DNA of 64,000 bases from Pseudomonadota bacterium (GTDB lineage Bacteria; Pseudomonadota; Alphaproteobacteria; Kiloniellales; JACOMY01), in assembly GCA_029781795.1 (NCBI GenBank), contig JAKOWB010000231.1, positions 1 to 64,000 of the forward strand, given 5' to 3'. This document shows, one piece after another, positions 26,297-35,763 of this stretch (the stretch's first letter is position 1; each line of letters begins with the position of its first letter). Position numbers and translations under genes: made by a program. The notes under the pieces were generated by a model that saw only the letters and a list, made by a program, of their open reading frames with translations, searched no databases and was not told where the DNA came from.

Positions 26297-27208
26297 TCAG
26301 GCGAGCAGTGGCGCGGCCTTGATCCACCAGCCGGGATTCCGGCGGGCCAGCGCGGCCTCGGCCGGCTCGGCGGCGGCCAGATCGGCGAAGAGCGCGAAGC
26401 AGGTTGCGCCCGAGCCGGACATGCCGCTGGCCAGCGGCGCCGTGGCCGCCAACGCCCGCAGCACCTCGGCGACCGCCGGCACCAGGGAAATGGCGGCCGC
26501 CGTCAGGTCATTGCCACCGGCGGCGACGAAGCGCGCCAGCGCCGCCGCGTCGGCGAAGTCCGCCGGCCAGTCGAGCGGCGCCGAGAAGGGCCCCTGGCGC
26601 GCCGCGAAGACCGGCGGCGTCGCCAGCGGAATGCGCGGGTTCACCAACAACAGCGCAGCCGCCGGCAGGGCCGGCAGCGGCGTGACCTGCTCGCCGATGC
26701 CGGCGACGCGGCAGGGCCGCTGGGTCAAGCAGACCGGCACGTCGGCACCGAGCGAAAGGGCCAGGCGCCGCAGGTCGCGATTCGCCAGGTCGAGCCCCCA
26801 GAGCTCGGCAAGGCCGGAGATGACGGCAGCGGCGTCCGCCGAACCGCCGCCGATGCCGGCGGCGACCGGCAGATTCTTCTCCAGCCGGATGGCGACGTTG
26901 GGCGGTCGGTCGCAGAGCTGCGCCAGGCGCTTCAGCGCGGTCAGCGCCAGGTTGGCGCCGCCGCCCGCCAGCGCCGCGGCGAAAGGCCCGCCGACCGAGA
27001 GGCCCGGCGCCTTGGCCGGCGCCAGCACCAGGCGGTCGCCCACGCCGGCGAAGACCACCAGGCTGTCGAGCTCGTGGTAGCCCGCCTGCGGCGCGCCCGG
27101 CGGCCGGCGGCCGGTGATGCGCAGGATCAGGTTGACCTTGGCCGGCGCCAGGCGTTCGACCGGTGCCTTGCGCGCCACCGCGCCGCTCTTTACCGCGCCG
27201 GCCGCCAT
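26297..27208 (-). CDS. ispE: 4-diphosphocytidyl-2-C-methyl-D-erythritol kinase
   Basis: 303-residue GHMP kinase of the MEP isoprenoid pathway that phosphorylates CDP-methylerythritol. The substrate motif LAPAKVNLILRITGRRP is at the N-terminus, the ATP loop is LPVAAGIGGGSADAAAV, and the third GHMP motif is LASGMSGSGATCFALF. The ATG at 27208 lies 8 bases after the TPR gene stop. Last gene of the ETF-QO/TPR/ispE run; the pathway's ispH is at 58.4 kb. Confidence 0.95.
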   Translation of the reverse strand: MAAGAVKSGAVARKAPVERLAPAKVNLILRITGRRPPGAPQAGYHELDSLVVFAGVGDRLVLAPAKAPGLSVGGPFAAALAGGGANLALTALKRLAQLCDRPPNVAIRLEKNLPVAAGIGGGSADAAAVISGLAELWGLDLANRDLRRLALSLGADVPVCLTQRPCRVAGIGEQVTPLPALPAAALLLVNPRIPLATPPVFAARQGPFSAPLDWPADFADAAALARFVAAGGNDLTAAAISLVPAVAEVLRALAATAPLASGMSGSGATCFALFADLAAAEPAEAALARRNPGWWIKAAPLLA

Positions 27209-27216
27209 CGGCCGGC

Positions 27217-28962
27217 TCAGAGCCCGTCGCCCTGCAGGCCGGATTCGAGCTTCCGGCGCACCGCGTCCTCGTCCAGGTCGTCGGCCGGCGCGAAGGAGAG
27301 CGCGCGGTTCCACTGCACCCGCGCCTCGCGCTTGCGCCCGACCTGCCAGTAGGCATCGCCCAGGTGGTCGTTGATCACCGCCTCGGCCGGCTCCAGCTCC
27401 ACCGCCCGCTCCAGATAGCCGACGGCGCCCTGGTAGTCTTTCAGGCGATAGAGCAGCCAGCCCAGCGAATCGACGATATAGCCGTCCTGCGGCCTCAGCT
27501 CGACCGCGCGGGTCAGCATGTCGCGGGCGCGGTCCAGGTTCACCTTCTGCTCGGTCCAGGAATAGGCCAGGTAGTTCATCACCTGCGGCTGCTCGGGCTC
27601 CAGTTCCAGCGCCTTCAGGAAATCCTTCTCGGCCTGCTCCCACTTGCCCTGCCGCTCGAAGGCGATGCCGCGATAGTAGAACAGCGGCCAGTGCCAGCGC
27701 TGCGGCGTGCCGACCCGCTCCAGCGCACGATCATAGGCATCGGCCGCCTCGGCGAAGCGCTGCTCGGCACGCAGGATGTTCCCCTCCAGGAACAGCGGCT
27801 GGTAGTCGCCTGGCTGCGCCGTCGCGAGCTGCTCGTAGGTGGCGACCGCCTCGTCCACCCGCTTCTCGTCGTAATAGACCTCCGCCAGGCTGAGGCCCGC
27901 GCTCCAGGCATGCAGCGAATCAGGCGCCACCGACTGATAGGCGGCGATCGCCTCGGCACGGCGGTCCTGCTTCTGCAGGATCTCGCCCAGCAGCATCGCC
28001 GCGCCGTCGAAGCCCGGCTTCAGCTCGCGCGCCAGGTTCACCTGGATCAGCGCCGGGTCGAACACCGATTCCTGCGCCAGGATCGAGGCGATCTGGAACA
28101 GCACCTCGGCCATGCCCTCGGCGGCGCTGCCGACCAGGGGCTTGGGCGCGGCGTTGCCGGACTGGGCCCGCTGCAACGCCGCCTCGACCACGCCGAGCCC
28201 CGAGCCGCCGGCAAGGAAATCCTGGTAGAGCTTGACCGCGGTCGCGGTCTCGCCATTGCGTTCGTAGAAGTTGCCGACCAGCAGCGCGAGGCGCAGCGAA
28301 CGCTTGTCGGCGGACACGGCCAGCGCCTTCTCATAGGCCGTCCTGGCCTCGGCCAGATCGCCGCTGACATCGGCCATCAGCGCCAGATGCAGCTGCTGCA
28401 ACACCTCGATGCCGGGCTGGCGCGTCAGCGGCTGCAGGGCATCCTTGGCGGCGTCGAGGCCGCGGTCCGGCAGCGTCGCCCAGGCGGCGATGAGCGCACG
28501 CAGTGCGCCAGCCAGCCCGTCACTGGCGAGCCGAGCCGTATCGGCCCGCACGCCCTGCCAGTCGCCCTCCAGGGCGGACCCGACGGCCAGCACCAGCAGG
28601 GCCGACCCGTCCTGCGGGTTGGCGGCCACGACCGCCGGCGCCAGGCGCCGCGCGTCGTCCATCAGTCCGGCCGCGGCGCAGGTGGCGAAGGTGAGGCTCA
28701 GCAGATCGGTGTTGCCGGGATCGGCCGCCTGCACCTCGATCAGGAAGCGCGCCGCCGCGGTCAGGTCCTGCCGCGCGCCGGCGACCTGCCCTGCAAGGTA
28801 GGCGCCCAGGGTCGAGTCCGCCGGCGCGTCGCCCAGCACGACCGCCTCGCCGGTCGTCGGGTCGTGCAGCAGCGCGGCCTCGGCGAGACTGGGCAGGGCG
28901 AGAGAGGGCAGGACGAGCGCGCCGCAGAGCGCGGCGGCGAGGCGGGAGCAGGCGTGGTGCAC
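27217..28962 (-). CDS. Tetratricopeptide-repeat protein, exported
   Basis: 581 residues from a GTG at 28962. A signal peptide (CSRLAAALCGALVLPSLALPSLAEAA) is followed by a helical protein with at least eight TPR units; the best are in the C-terminal half (PLFYYRGIAFERQGKWEQAEKDFLKALEL; NYLAYSWTEQ; YIVDSLGWLLYRLKDYQGAVGYLERA). Relatives are often found between ETF-QO and ispE in this class. It is probably a periplasmic or outer-membrane scaffold. AGAAGG lies 10 bases before the GTG. Confidence 0.88.
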   Translation of the reverse strand: MHHACSRLAAALCGALVLPSLALPSLAEAALLHDPTTGEAVVLGDAPADSTLGAYLAGQVAGARQDLTAAARFLIEVQAADPGNTDLLSLTFATCAAAGLMDDARRLAPAVVAANPQDGSALLVLAVGSALEGDWQGVRADTARLASDGLAGALRALIAAWATLPDRGLDAAKDALQPLTRQPGIEVLQQLHLALMADVSGDLAEARTAYEKALAVSADKRSLRLALLVGNFYERNGETATAVKLYQDFLAGGSGLGVVEAALQRAQSGNAAPKPLVGSAAEGMAEVLFQIASILAQESVFDPALIQVNLARELKPGFDGAAMLLGEILQKQDRRAEAIAAYQSVAPDSLHAWSAGLSLAEVYYDEKRVDEAVATYEQLATAQPGDYQPLFLEGNILRAEQRFAEAADAYDRALERVGTPQRWHWPLFYYRGIAFERQGKWEQAEKDFLKALELEPEQPQVMNYLAYSWTEQKVNLDRARDMLTRAVELRPQDGYIVDSLGWLLYRLKDYQGAVGYLERAVELEPAEAVINDHLGDAYWQVGRKREARVQWNRALSFAPADDLDEDAVRRKLESGLQGDGL

Positions 28963-28976
28963 GTGGGGCGGACCTT

Positions 28977-30629
28977 CTACATGTTGGGGTAGTTTGGACC
29001 CCCGCCACCCTCGGGCACCACCCAGTTGATGTTCTGCGCCGGATCCTTGATGTCGCAGGTCTTGCAGTGCACGCAGTTCTGCGCGTTGATCTGGAACCGC
29101 GGGTTCTGGCCGTCGCTGTCGCGCACCACCTCGTAGACTCCGGCCGGGCAGTAGCGCTGCGCCGGCTCGTCGTACAGCGGCAGGTTCTTGGCGATCGGGA
29201 CCGAGGGGTCCTTCAGCGTCAGGTGGGCCGGCTGGTCCTCTTCGTGGTTGGTGCCTGACAGGAAGACCGAGGACAGCTTGTCGAAGGAGACCACGCCGTC
29301 CGGCTTGGGATAGGCGATCTTCGGCATCTCGGCCGCCGGCTTCAGGCACTCGTGGTCGGCGTGCTTGTGGTGGAAGGTCCAGGGCGCCTTGCCCTTGAGG
29401 ATCTTGAGGTCGAAGCCGCCGACCAGCATGCCGAGCTTCATGCCGAACTTGGCGGCCGCCGGGCGCATGTTGCGCGCGCGATAGAGCTCCTCGTGCACCC
29501 AGGAGGCCTTGACCGCGGTGGGATAGGCCTCCAGCAGGCCGGCCTGGTTGTCGCCCTTGGCCAGGGCATCCACCACGGCCTCGGCCGCCAGCATGCCGGT
29601 CTTCATCGCCGTGTGGCTGCCCTTGATCTTGGGCACGTTGAGGAAGCCGGCGGTGCAGCCGATCAGCGCGCCGCCCGGGAAGATCAGCTTGGGGATCGAC
29701 TGCAGCCCGCCCTCATTGAGCGCGCGCGCGCCATAGGAGATGCGCTTGCCGCCCTCGAACATCGGACGGATCTTCGGATGCGTCTTGAAGCGCTGGAACT
29801 CGTCGAAGGGCGAGAGGTGCGGGTTCTGGTAGTCGAGGCCGATGACGTAGCCGACATAGGCCTGATGATCGTTCAGGTGATAGATGAAGGAACCGCCCCA
29901 GGTCTTGTTGTCCATCGGCCAGCCGGCCGTGTGCACCACCAGGCCCTCCTGGTGCTTGGCGGGGTCGAGCTGCCACAGCTCCTTGATACCGATGCCATAG
30001 GTCTGCGGGTCGACGCCCTGGCGCAGGCCGAAGCGCGCCATGAGCTGCTTCGACAGGTGGCCGCGGCAGCCCTCGGCGAAGAAGGTGTACCTGGCGCGCA
30101 GCTCCATGCCCGGGGTGTAGCGGTCGGTCTTCTCGCCGTCCTTGCCGATGCCCATGTCGCCGGTGGCGACGCCGGTGACGCGGCCGTTCTCGTCGAACAG
30201 CACCTCGGCGGCGGCGAAGCCGGGATAGATCTCGACGCCCAGCGCCTCGGCCTGGCCCGCCAGCCAGCGGCAGAGCAGGCCGAGCGAGATGATGTAGTTG
30301 CCGTGGTTGTGGGTCTGCGGCGGCAGCAGCCAGATCGGCACGTTGATGCCGCCCTTCTGGGTCAGGAAGAGGAACTTCTCGTCCTTCACCGGCACGGTGA
30401 CCGGCGCTTCCTTCTCCTTCCAGTCGGGGATCAGCTCGTTGAGGGCGCGCGGCTCCAGCACCGCGCCCGACAGGATGTGGGCGCCGACCTCGCTGCCCTT
30501 CTCGATCACGCAGACCGAGACCTCCTGTCCCTTCTCGGCCGCCACCTGCTTGGCGCGGATCGCCGCGGCCAGGCCCGCGGGGCCGGCGCCGACGATCACC
30601 ACGTCGTATTCCATGAACTCGCGTTCCAT
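28977..30629 (-). CDS. Electron transfer flavoprotein-ubiquinone oxidoreductase
   Basis: 550-residue membrane-associated flavoprotein that moves electrons from ETF (fatty acid and amino acid oxidation) to ubiquinone. The FAD motif is [17 protein letters not shown] (GAGPAG at 14-19). The quinone-contacting region [16 protein letters not shown] and the C-terminal [4Fe-4S] site ([12 protein letters not shown] plus an upstream cysteine in RYCPAGVYE) are intact. The ATG at 30629 is preferred to a GTG at 30635 because GGAG is then 8 bases away. First gene of the run leading to ispE. Confidence 0.96.
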   Translation of the reverse strand: MEREFMEYDVVIVGAGPAGLAAAIRAKQVAAEKGQEVSVCVIEKGSEVGAHILSGAVLEPRALNELIPDWKEKEAPVTVPVKDEKFLFLTQKGGINVPIWLLPPQTHNHGNYIISLGLLCRWLAGQAEALGVEIYPGFAAAEVLFDENGRVTGVATGDMGIGKDGEKTDRYTPGMELRARYTFFAEGCRGHLSKQLMARFGLRQGVDPQTYGIGIKELWQLDPAKHQEGLVVHTAGWPMDNKTWGGSFIYHLNDHQAYVGYVIGLDYQNPHLSPFDEFQRFKTHPKIRPMFEGGKRISYGARALNEGGLQSIPKLIFPGGALIGCTAGFLNVPKIKGSHTAMKTGMLAAEAVVDALAKGDNQAGLLEAYPTAVKASWVHEELYRARNMRPAAAKFGMKLGMLVGGFDLKILKGKAPWTFHHKHADHECLKPAAEMPKIAYPKPDGVVSFDKLSSVFLSGTNHEEDQPAHLTLKDPSVPIAKNLPLYDEPAQRYCPAGVYEVVRDSDGQNPRFQINAQNCVHCKTCDIKDPAQNINWVVPEGGGGPNYPNM

Positions 30630-30760
30630 CGACACGTCTCCTGCACCCCGGGGGCGGCTTCAGCGGACCGCCTTGCGCGGGCGCCACCATAGTAAAGGCC
30701 GCGCCGCAAAGCCACCGGCCAGCGCGCAAGCGACCAGCGCTGCGCCGCCTGCGCCGCGCC

Positions 30761-31336
30761 TCAGGGGGTCAGTGCCTGCTGGTTGGCCGCCAGCCAGTCC
30801 CGGGCCGGCTGGAAATCCTGCGCCGCGGCCAGCCGGATCCAGGAAAGGCCCTTCTCGCGGTCGGCAATGATGCCCTGTCCGGCGAGATAGCAGAGGCCAA
30901 GGCTGAACTGGCTGGGGGCGAAACCGGCCTCCGCCGCCAGCAGGTAGAGCCTGAGCGCGTGGCCCAGGTCCTGTTTCACCACCTGTCCCTCGGCATAGAG
31001 CGCGGCGATGTTGTGTACCGCCGGCAGGTAGCCGGCCTCCGCCGCCTGGCGGTAGAGCGCCAGGCCCTCCTCGCCCGCGCCTGCCTTGAGCAGGGCGCGG
31101 CCCAGTTGGAAGGCCACGCGCGGCTGGTCCGGCCAGCGTGCCAGGTCGTCGCGGCAGGCGGCAACGGCCGCGGCCGCGTCGAGCGCCTGATAGGAGACGC
31201 CGGGCGCCAGGCGGGCGGGATCGTAGGGGCTGGCGGCGAGGCGGTCGCAGTCGGTCGCCTCCCCCGCCCAGGCAGGCATGACCAGACCGCTGCACACGAT
31301 GGCAATCGCGCCGACTCGCCTGCTGCGTGCAGGCAT
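30761..31336 (-). CDS. Sel1-like repeat protein, exported
   Basis: 191 residues with a signal peptide (VGAIAIVCSGLVMPAWAGE). Three Sel1-type repeats follow: GLALYRQAAEAGYLPAVHNIAALYAEG, then a unit with HALRLYLLAAEAGFAPSQFSLGLCYLAG, then GLSWIRLAAAQDFQPARDW. Such proteins are periplasmic adaptors. It is divergent from the uracil-DNA glycosylase gene with only 33 bases between starts, and there is no ribosome site. It is followed 131 bases later by ETF-QO. Confidence 0.85.
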   Translation of the reverse strand: MPARSRRVGAIAIVCSGLVMPAWAGEATDCDRLAASPYDPARLAPGVSYQALDAAAAVAACRDDLARWPDQPRVAFQLGRALLKAGAGEEGLALYRQAAEAGYLPAVHNIAALYAEGQVVKQDLGHALRLYLLAAEAGFAPSQFSLGLCYLAGQGIIADREKGLSWIRLAAAQDFQPARDWLAANQQALTP

Positions 31337-31342
31337 GGCGGC

Positions 31343-31363
31343 ACTCTAGGCGCGTGCTAGAGT
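31343..31363. promoter_or_regulatory. Perfect inverted repeat in the Sel1/udg divergent promoter
   Basis: ACTCTAG and CTAGAGT are perfect inverted arms around GCGCGTG. Each arm gives CTAGAG exactly 7 bases before a start codon: 31357-31362 before the udg ATG at 31370, and 31349-31344 before the Sel1 ATG at 31336. The placement fits a pair of -10 boxes for leaderless transcripts, or a shared operator. Confidence 0.55.
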
Positions 31364-31369
31364 CGCGTC

Positions 31370-32212
31370 ATGCGGAATGCGACTGACAACGCGGAAGCCC
31401 TGGCCTGGCTGGCCTGGCAGGTGGAGATGGGCGCCGACGAAGCCCTGCTCGACGCGCCGCGCGACCGCCTGTCCCAGCCGGCCCGGCCCATGCGCCAGAC
31501 GGCGCCGAACCTCGCCTCCGCCACGGCACAGGCGACCGCCGCCGGCCCGCGCGAAGCGCCGCCGGTCTGGACGCCCGAGGCGACGCGCCTGGTCAGCAAC
31601 GACGAGGCCCTGGCCTCGGCCCGCGCGCTGGCGGCCGGTGCGAACACGCTGGAGGAGCTGAAGGCCGCGCTCGGCCGCTTCGAAGGCTGCGACCTGAAGA
31701 AGACGGCCACCAACCTGGTCTTCGCCGACGGCAACCCGGCCAGCCGCGTGATGCTGATCGGCGAGGCGCCGGGCGCGGACGAGGACCGCCAGGGCAGGCC
31801 TTTCGTCGGCGTCTCCGGCCAGCTGCTCGACCGCATGTTGGGCGCCATCGGCCTGGACCGTGGGAGCGCCTACATCACCAACATCCTGTTCTGGCGCCCG
31901 CCCGGCAACCGCACGCCGACGCCGGCGGAGGTCGCCGCCTGCCTGCCCTTCGTCGAGCGCCACATCGCCCTGGTGGAGCCGACGCACCTGCTGCTGCTGG
32001 GGGCGCTCGCTTCGAAGACCCTGACCGCCTCCAACGACGGCATCCTGAAGCTGCGCGGCCGCTGGTTCGAGCTGCAGCCGCTCGGCAGCCCGGCGCCGAT
32101 CCCTTCGCTGGCGACGCTGCACCCGGCCTACCTGCTCCGGCAGCCGGCGCAGAAGCGCCTCGCCTGGCGCGATCTCCTCAGCTTCCGCGTGGCGTTGGAC
32201 AAGCGGCCGTGA
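31370..32212 (+). CDS. Uracil-DNA glycosylase, family 4-like
   Basis: 280 residues. The first 100 are a linker-rich extension; the catalytic core follows. The active-site motif is [19 protein letters not shown] (from residue 130) and the second motif is [11 protein letters not shown] (H251). [20 protein letters not shown] is the family-4 block. Only C107 and C191 remain where classic family 4 enzymes have four cluster cysteines: F104 and W175 sit at the other positions. It removes uracil from DNA by homology. GTGA overlap with the next gene. Confidence 0.88.
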   Translation: MRNATDNAEALAWLAWQVEMGADEALLDAPRDRLSQPARPMRQTAPNLASATAQATAAGPREAPPVWTPEATRLVSNDEALASARALAAGANTLEELKAALGRFEGCDLKKTATNLVFADGNPASRVMLIGEAPGADEDRQGRPFVGVSGQLLDRMLGAIGLDRGSAYITNILFWRPPGNRTPTPAEVAACLPFVERHIALVEPTHLLLLGALASKTLTASNDGILKLRGRWFELQPLGSPAPIPSLATLHPAYLLRQPAQKRLAWRDLLSFRVALDKRP

Positions 32213-33147
32213 GACTGCCCTGGCGCCGCGGGCGCGCCGGCGAAGCGGTGCTGCTGCTCTGCTTCGCGCTGAACGAAGACTTCCTGTCGCATCAGCTCTT
32301 CCCCGAGGCCAGGCGCCTGCGGGTCGGCCCTGAGAGTCGGGCCGGCGACCTGGTTGCCGCGATTCCGCCCGCCTGCCGCCTGGCGGTCCAATGCCTCAAT
32401 CTGACCGAGCCGCGCCGCCTGCTGCCGCTCGACAGCCCGCTACGCCAGGCGCTCGCCCGGCGTGGCATCAGGCTGCTGAACGGCGGCCTGGAGAGCCACG
32501 CCAAGCGGGACCTGCATGCCTTGTTGCGTAGCCTCGGCCTGCCCTGCTCTGCCGCGCCGCCCGCGGGTCCGCCCGAAGAACTGCTGATCGTCAAGGCCAA
32601 CCAGAACAGCGGCGCCCTGGTCGAGCGCGGCCTGGCGCCGGCGGAGCGCGGCCGGCTCGGCCTCGACGCGGTCCCGGACCACGTGCCGCACTATGCTACC
32701 TATCCCGTGCTGCCACGGCATGCCGTGCCGGCGGCCTGGTTCGCCGACCCGTTCCTGGCGGTCGAACGCTTCCTGCGCGGTTTTCCCAGCGCTTCCTATC
32801 GCTACTTCGTCGCGGGCCGGCATGTCATGATCCATGTCCGCGCATCCGAGGCCAGGGTGATCCGGGGCGACAACAGCACGCTGACGCACCGGGCGGCACT
32901 GGTCCGGAGGGGCGCGGGCTGGGCCGGCGAACTGCCGCCCGATGCTCATCTGCCCCAGGTGCTGGAGGTCGGCTGGCAGGTCGCCCGGGCGGCTGGACTG
33001 GAGTTGGGCGCGCTCGATGTCGTCGTGGACGAGACGGGCCAGGCGCACGTCCTCGACATCAACTCGACCCCCTACCTGCAGCCGGGGGTCGACTTCGGAG
33101 CGGAACTGCTGCCGCACCTGCGGGCTGGCATACAATTCCAGTCTTGA
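32209..33147 (+). CDS. ATP-grasp family protein of unknown specificity
   Basis: 312 residues. An unassigned N-terminal domain (about 90 residues) precedes an ATP-grasp core: [14 protein letters not shown] (K99), [17 protein letters not shown] (K129), [10 protein letters not shown] (E186), then [28 protein letters not shown], where D270, D283 and N285 are the expected metal ligands. The pattern is closest to RimK/tubulin-ligase-like enzymes that join amino acids or acids. The GTG start overlaps the glycosylase stop (GTGA). No partner amide-forming genes are adjacent, so the substrate is unknown. Confidence 0.75.
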   Translation: MRLPWRRGRAGEAVLLLCFALNEDFLSHQLFPEARRLRVGPESRAGDLVAAIPPACRLAVQCLNLTEPRRLLPLDSPLRQALARRGIRLLNGGLESHAKRDLHALLRSLGLPCSAAPPAGPPEELLIVKANQNSGALVERGLAPAERGRLGLDAVPDHVPHYATYPVLPRHAVPAAWFADPFLAVERFLRGFPSASYRYFVAGRHVMIHVRASEARVIRGDNSTLTHRAALVRRGAGWAGELPPDAHLPQVLEVGWQVARAAGLELGALDVVVDETGQAHVLDINSTPYLQPGVDFGAELLPHLRAGIQFQS

Positions 33148-33355
33148 GCGGTCGACACCCACAGCATCTTGTGAGCCAGCGCCGGTTCACCGCTACATAG
33201 GCTTGCCCGCGGACCGCCGCCGGGCCCTCGGGGCGGCGCTGCCTTACGCCGAATTGCCGTGCAAGGCCAAGCCTTTGGCGCTGTTTGCTTGCCCAGGATA
33301 GGGTCTTTCGCTACCGTCCCGTCCGGGTGTCCAACGCTGGGGAAAGGGGTCGGGC

Positions 33356-35200
33356 ATGGGGGGTGCTTTTGATCGCCCGCGACGCGGCCTTGCCCTCGCG
33401 CGCCGACAGGTGCTGCTGGGCGGCCTCGCCGCGCTGCCGCTGCTGCTGGCACTGCGCCGCGGAACGGCGCTGGCGGACCAGTTCGCTGTCGAGCAGGTTT
33501 CCATCGGCAACCAGGGCCTGCCCGAGATCCTGAGCGAGGCCGACGCGCAGCTCTATCGCCAGGTCTTCGCGCTGCAGGACGCCGGCGGCTTCGGCAAGGC
33601 CGACAAACTGATCGCCGGGATCGAGAACCGCTGCCTCATGGGCCATGTGCTCGCGCAGCGCTACCTGCATCCAACGGCCTATTCGTCCAAGTTCGCCGAG
33701 CTGAAGGCCTGGCTGAAGGACTACGCCACGCTGCCCGAGGCCGAGCGCATCTACGAGCTGGCGCAGAAGAAGAAGAAGGGCAGCAAGAAGGAGCTGCAGG
33801 CGCCGATCATCAGCAAGGCCAGCCTTTCGGGACCCGGCTATGCCTCGATCCGGCCCTACGTCTCGCCACTGCAGCGCAGCGCCGCGACCAAGGCGCGGGT
33901 CGCCGACCTCAAGGGCCAGATCAAGCGCCTAGTGAAGGACGACAAGGAGACCAAGGCGCTGGCGCTGATCGAAAGCAAGGAGGTCCAGCGCCTCTTCGAT
34001 GCCGTGGAGGTCGACCAGTCCTATGCCCTGGTGGCGCAGTCCTGGTTCTACGACGGTGCCGAGGACAAGGCGCTGGAGATCGCCGGCCCGGCCGGCGACC
34101 GGAGCGGCGCCGACGTGCCGCTGGCCAACTGGATCGCCGGCCTTTCGGCCTGGCGGCTGGAGGACTTCGGCCGCGCCGCGCATCATTTCGAGCGTGTGGC
34201 GCTCAGCGACCGGGTGAACGGCTGGCTGGCCGCCGGCGGCGCCTACTGGGCGGCGCGCGCGCACCTGCGCCGGCGCGACCCGGCGGAGATGAGCTACTGG
34301 CTCTCGCTGGCCGCCGAATACCCGCGCACCTTCTATGGCCTGCTGGCGCGCGAGGCGCTGGGCCTGAAGACCGAGTTCGACTTCCGCACCTTCCAGCTCA
34401 CCCAGTCGGGGCTGCGCCAGCTCGCCGCCTCGCCGGCGGGCTCGCGCGCGGTCGCGCTGCTGCAGGTCGGGCAAAGCGACCTGGCCGAGCAGGAACTGCT
34501 GCTGCTGGAATCCTGGGACAGCGGCGACATCGCCGAGGTACTCCTGGCCATCGCCGACCAGGGCCACCTGGCGCGCTTCGCCTTCCGCCTGGCCAACCGC
34601 CTGGCCGACAGCGACGGCAACAACCGCAGCGGCAAGCCGCTGCTGGCGGCGCTCTATCCCGTGCCCTACTGGCAGCCCGAGGGCGGCTATGTGGTCGACC
34701 GGGCGCTGGTCTTCGCGCTGATCCGGCAGGAATCGGCTTTCGATCCCGACGCCAAGAGCCACGCCGGCGCCCGCGGCCTGATGCAGATCATGCCGCGCAC
34801 CGCCAGCTACGTGGCCGGCGATTCCTCGCTGAAAGGCTCGGGCAAGGACGCGCTCTACGATCCCGAGCTGAACCTGCGCCTGGGGCAGGAGTACCTGCTG
34901 CACCTCATGTCGCTGTCCGAGGTGGGCGACAACCTCTTCCGGCTGGCCGCGGCCTACAACGGCGGGCCCGGCAACGTCATCAAGTGGCAGCGCGAGACCA
35001 AGTTCGCCGGCGACCCGCTGCTGTTCATCGAATCGATCCCGATTTCCGAGACCCGCGACTATGTCGAGCGGGTGCTGGCCAACCTCTGGATCTATCAGGC
35101 GCGGCTGCAGCAAGACACCCCGTCGCTGGCGGAAATCGCCAACGGCGACTGGCCCCGCTACCATCCCATGGATGCCCGCCAGGCCAAGGTGACGAACTAG
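33356..35200 (+). CDS. Soluble lytic murein transglycosylase (Slt70-like)
   Basis: 614 residues. A Tat-like leader (RRQVLLGGLAALPLLLALRRGTALA) directs it to the periplasm. A long helical superhelix precedes the C-terminal goose-lysozyme domain with catalytic glutamate in FALIRQESAFDPDAKSHAGARGLMQIMP (about residue 459), then AAYNGGPGNVIKWQ and the closing SIPISETRDYVERVL. It cleaves glycan strands to 1,6-anhydromuropeptides. GGGGAAAGGGG lies upstream of the ATG. moaB follows 26 bases later. Confidence 0.94.
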   Translation: MGGAFDRPRRGLALARRQVLLGGLAALPLLLALRRGTALADQFAVEQVSIGNQGLPEILSEADAQLYRQVFALQDAGGFGKADKLIAGIENRCLMGHVLAQRYLHPTAYSSKFAELKAWLKDYATLPEAERIYELAQKKKKGSKKELQAPIISKASLSGPGYASIRPYVSPLQRSAATKARVADLKGQIKRLVKDDKETKALALIESKEVQRLFDAVEVDQSYALVAQSWFYDGAEDKALEIAGPAGDRSGADVPLANWIAGLSAWRLEDFGRAAHHFERVALSDRVNGWLAAGGAYWAARAHLRRRDPAEMSYWLSLAAEYPRTFYGLLAREALGLKTEFDFRTFQLTQSGLRQLAASPAGSRAVALLQVGQSDLAEQELLLLESWDSGDIAEVLLAIADQGHLARFAFRLANRLADSDGNNRSGKPLLAALYPVPYWQPEGGYVVDRALVFALIRQESAFDPDAKSHAGARGLMQIMPRTASYVAGDSSLKGSGKDALYDPELNLRLGQEYLLHLMSLSEVGDNLFRLAAAYNGGPGNVIKWQRETKFAGDPLLFIESIPISETRDYVERVLANLWIYQARLQQDTPSLAEIANGDWPRYHPMDARQAKVTN

Positions 35201-35226
35201 GGCGGGCGCCTTCGGGAGAGTCCGCC

Positions 35227-35763
35227 ATGCCGATCGACGAGACCCGGCGCCTGCTGCCGGTCAACATCGCCGTCCTCACCGTCTCGGATACTCGCGACCT
35301 CGCGAGCGACCGCTCCGGCCAGACGCTGGTCGAGCTGATCGAGCGCGACGGCCACCGCGTCGTCTCGCGCGAGATCGTCAAGGACGAGGTGCCGGCGATC
35401 GAGTCCCGCCTCAGGGCCTATATCCTGGACGCGGCGATCGACTGCGTGATCTCCACCGGCGGCACCGGCATCACCGGGCGCGATGTCACGCCCGAAGCCT
35501 TCGAGCGGGTACTGGAAAAGAAGATCGAGGGCTTCGGCGAGCTGTTCCGCTGGATCAGCTACCAGAAGATCAAGACCTCGACGATCCAGAGCCGCGCGGT
35601 CGGCGGCGTCGCCAACGGCACCTACCTCTTCGCCCTGCCCGGCTCGCCCGGCGCCTGCAAGGACGGCTGGGAGGAGATCCTGAAGTTCCAGCTCGACAGC
35701 CGCTGGCGCCCCTGCAACCTGGTCGAGCTCATGCCGCGGCTGAAGGAGCATCTGAAGGGCTAG
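35227..35763 (+). CDS. moaB: Molybdenum cofactor biosynthesis protein B
   Basis: 178-residue MoaB/MogA-type molybdopterin-binding protein that adenylylates molybdopterin or carries it. The conserved loop is VISTGGTGITGRDVTPEAFE; the N-terminal strand is NIAVLTVSDTRDLASDRSGQ and the C-terminal part includes YLFALPGSPGACKDGWEEIL. GGGAGAG precedes the ATG. Co-directional with the transglycosylase. Placement after a lytic transglycosylase and a uracil-DNA glycosylase is a recurring order in alphaproteobacteria. Confidence 0.95.
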   Translation: MPIDETRRLLPVNIAVLTVSDTRDLASDRSGQTLVELIERDGHRVVSREIVKDEVPAIESRLRAYILDAAIDCVISTGGTGITGRDVTPEAFERVLEKKIEGFGELFRWISYQKIKTSTIQSRAVGGVANGTYLFALPGSPGACKDGWEEILKFQLDSRWRPCNLVELMPRLKEHLKG

